Shown in pieces: positions 52,258 through 52,432 of a stretch of DNA of 52,432 nucleotides. The position numbers and the translations under genes were made by a program. The DNA is from a virus, in IMG/VR virus record IMGVR_UViG_3300025096_003559, positions 1-52,432 of that record. One strand, 5' to 3'. The notes under the pieces are model-generated. The model had not been told where the DNA came from. It worked only from the letters and a program-made list of their open reading frames with translations, and made no database searches. Within the stretch, counting starts at the first letter, position 1. Each line of letters begins with the position of its first letter.

Positions 52258-52432
52258 ACTGTTTTTCCTCCATCAATAACAACGTTCTCGCCGGTCATAT
52301 ACGAGCTAGCGTCAGAACAAAGGAAGACAATTGCCCCCTTGTATTCGTTTATATCCGCCATACGCCCCATTGGAATAATATTAGATAACTTATCCACGAA
52401 GTTTTCTGGGTGGTTGTTATAGACGCCTGTAG
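52251..52432 (-). CDS. SDR, C-terminal end only (runs off the window edge)
   Basis: This frame enters from beyond the window and stops with TAG at 52251-52253. About 60 C-terminal residues are present: IIPMGRMADINEYKGAIVFL, then CSDASSYMTGENVVIDGG. The G-R-M-x-x-x-x-E-x-x-G-A-x-x-F-L-x-S-D-A-S-x-Y-x-T-G-x-x-x-x-x-D-G-G pattern is the standard C-terminus of classical short-chain dehydrogenases such as FabG-like enzymes. SDRs of this kind occur often in nucleotide-sugar clusters. The cofactor and active-site motifs lie outside the window, so the substrate cannot be guessed. The stop overlaps the TTG start of the small cupin gene. Confidence 0.85.
   Translation of the reverse strand, partial: TGVYNNHPENFVDKLSNIIPMGRMADINEYKGAIVFLCSDASSYMTGENVVIDGGKTVW
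52267..52271 (-). promoter_or_regulatory. Shine-Dalgarno supporting a TTG start
   Basis: The minus strand reads GGAGG within the last codons of the SDR gene, nine bases before the TTG that opens the small cupin gene. It supports TTG over the later ATG, although the same bases also encode the conserved Gly-Gly of the SDR, so the match could be chance. Confidence 0.45.

Overview
The window looks like part of the genome of a large tailed phage with a contractile (myovirus-type) tail, probably of a Gram-negative, possibly marine, host. The evidence is a T4-type baseplate module (gp25-like and gp6-like proteins), several very large virion-type proteins, two tail-associated M15 peptidases and a T4 gp55-like late sigma factor. 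Every gene I accept lies on the minus strand, packed with short gaps or start/stop overlaps, as in a phage late region. I see no integrase, transposase, tRNA, rRNA, CRISPR array or clear terminator. No gene-free stretch reaches 300 bases; the largest gap I see is about 78 bases (1483-1560). The host range and the free-phage versus prophage state are inference.

Layout, following transcription from right to left. (1) 52432 to about 32900 is a glycan or nucleotide-sugar gene cluster of about 20 genes: SDR, cupins, small HAD-like proteins, a GT10-like glycosyltransferase, an RmlC-like epimerase, a DJ-1/PfpI protein, a thiamine-dependent E1 alpha/beta pair, three B12-binding-type radical SAM proteins, a HemN-like radical SAM protein, a ColD-like PLP 3-dehydratase, two Rossmann epimerases, a second SDR, a phytanoyl-CoA-dioxygenase-like oxygenase, a GDP-mannose 4,6-dehydratase-like enzyme and a split HldE-like kinase/nucleotidyltransferase pair. 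(2) 32902 to 31022 holds small proteins: an acidic hypothetical protein, an FmdB-like zinc ribbon, a single-pass membrane protein, the gp55-like sigma factor and a charged helical protein. (3) 31025 to 22780 holds two M15 peptidases, a putative spike-like protein and a 1668-residue unknown. (4) 22729 to 1 holds the gp25-like and gp6-like baseplate wedge proteins, a DNRLRE-like protein, a 3492-residue LamG-containing giant, and five further proteins that look structural.

How the parts may work together: the sigma factor probably drives late expression of the tail genes. The tail peptidases would open the peptidoglycan during entry. The sugar cluster has the parts to activate a hexose or heptose, convert it to a 4-keto-6-deoxy sugar, remove the 3-hydroxyl with a ColD-type enzyme, and then possibly add carbon branches by thiamine and B12/radical chemistry before transfer. 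This recalls the logic of yersiniose biosynthesis but uses different enzyme families. The product could decorate the host surface (for example to exclude other phages), the virion, or DNA; the sequence does not say which. The sugar region looks more AT-rich by eye than the tail region (28% versus 52% G+C in two 60-base samples), which would fit separate acquisition, but I did not measure composition overall.
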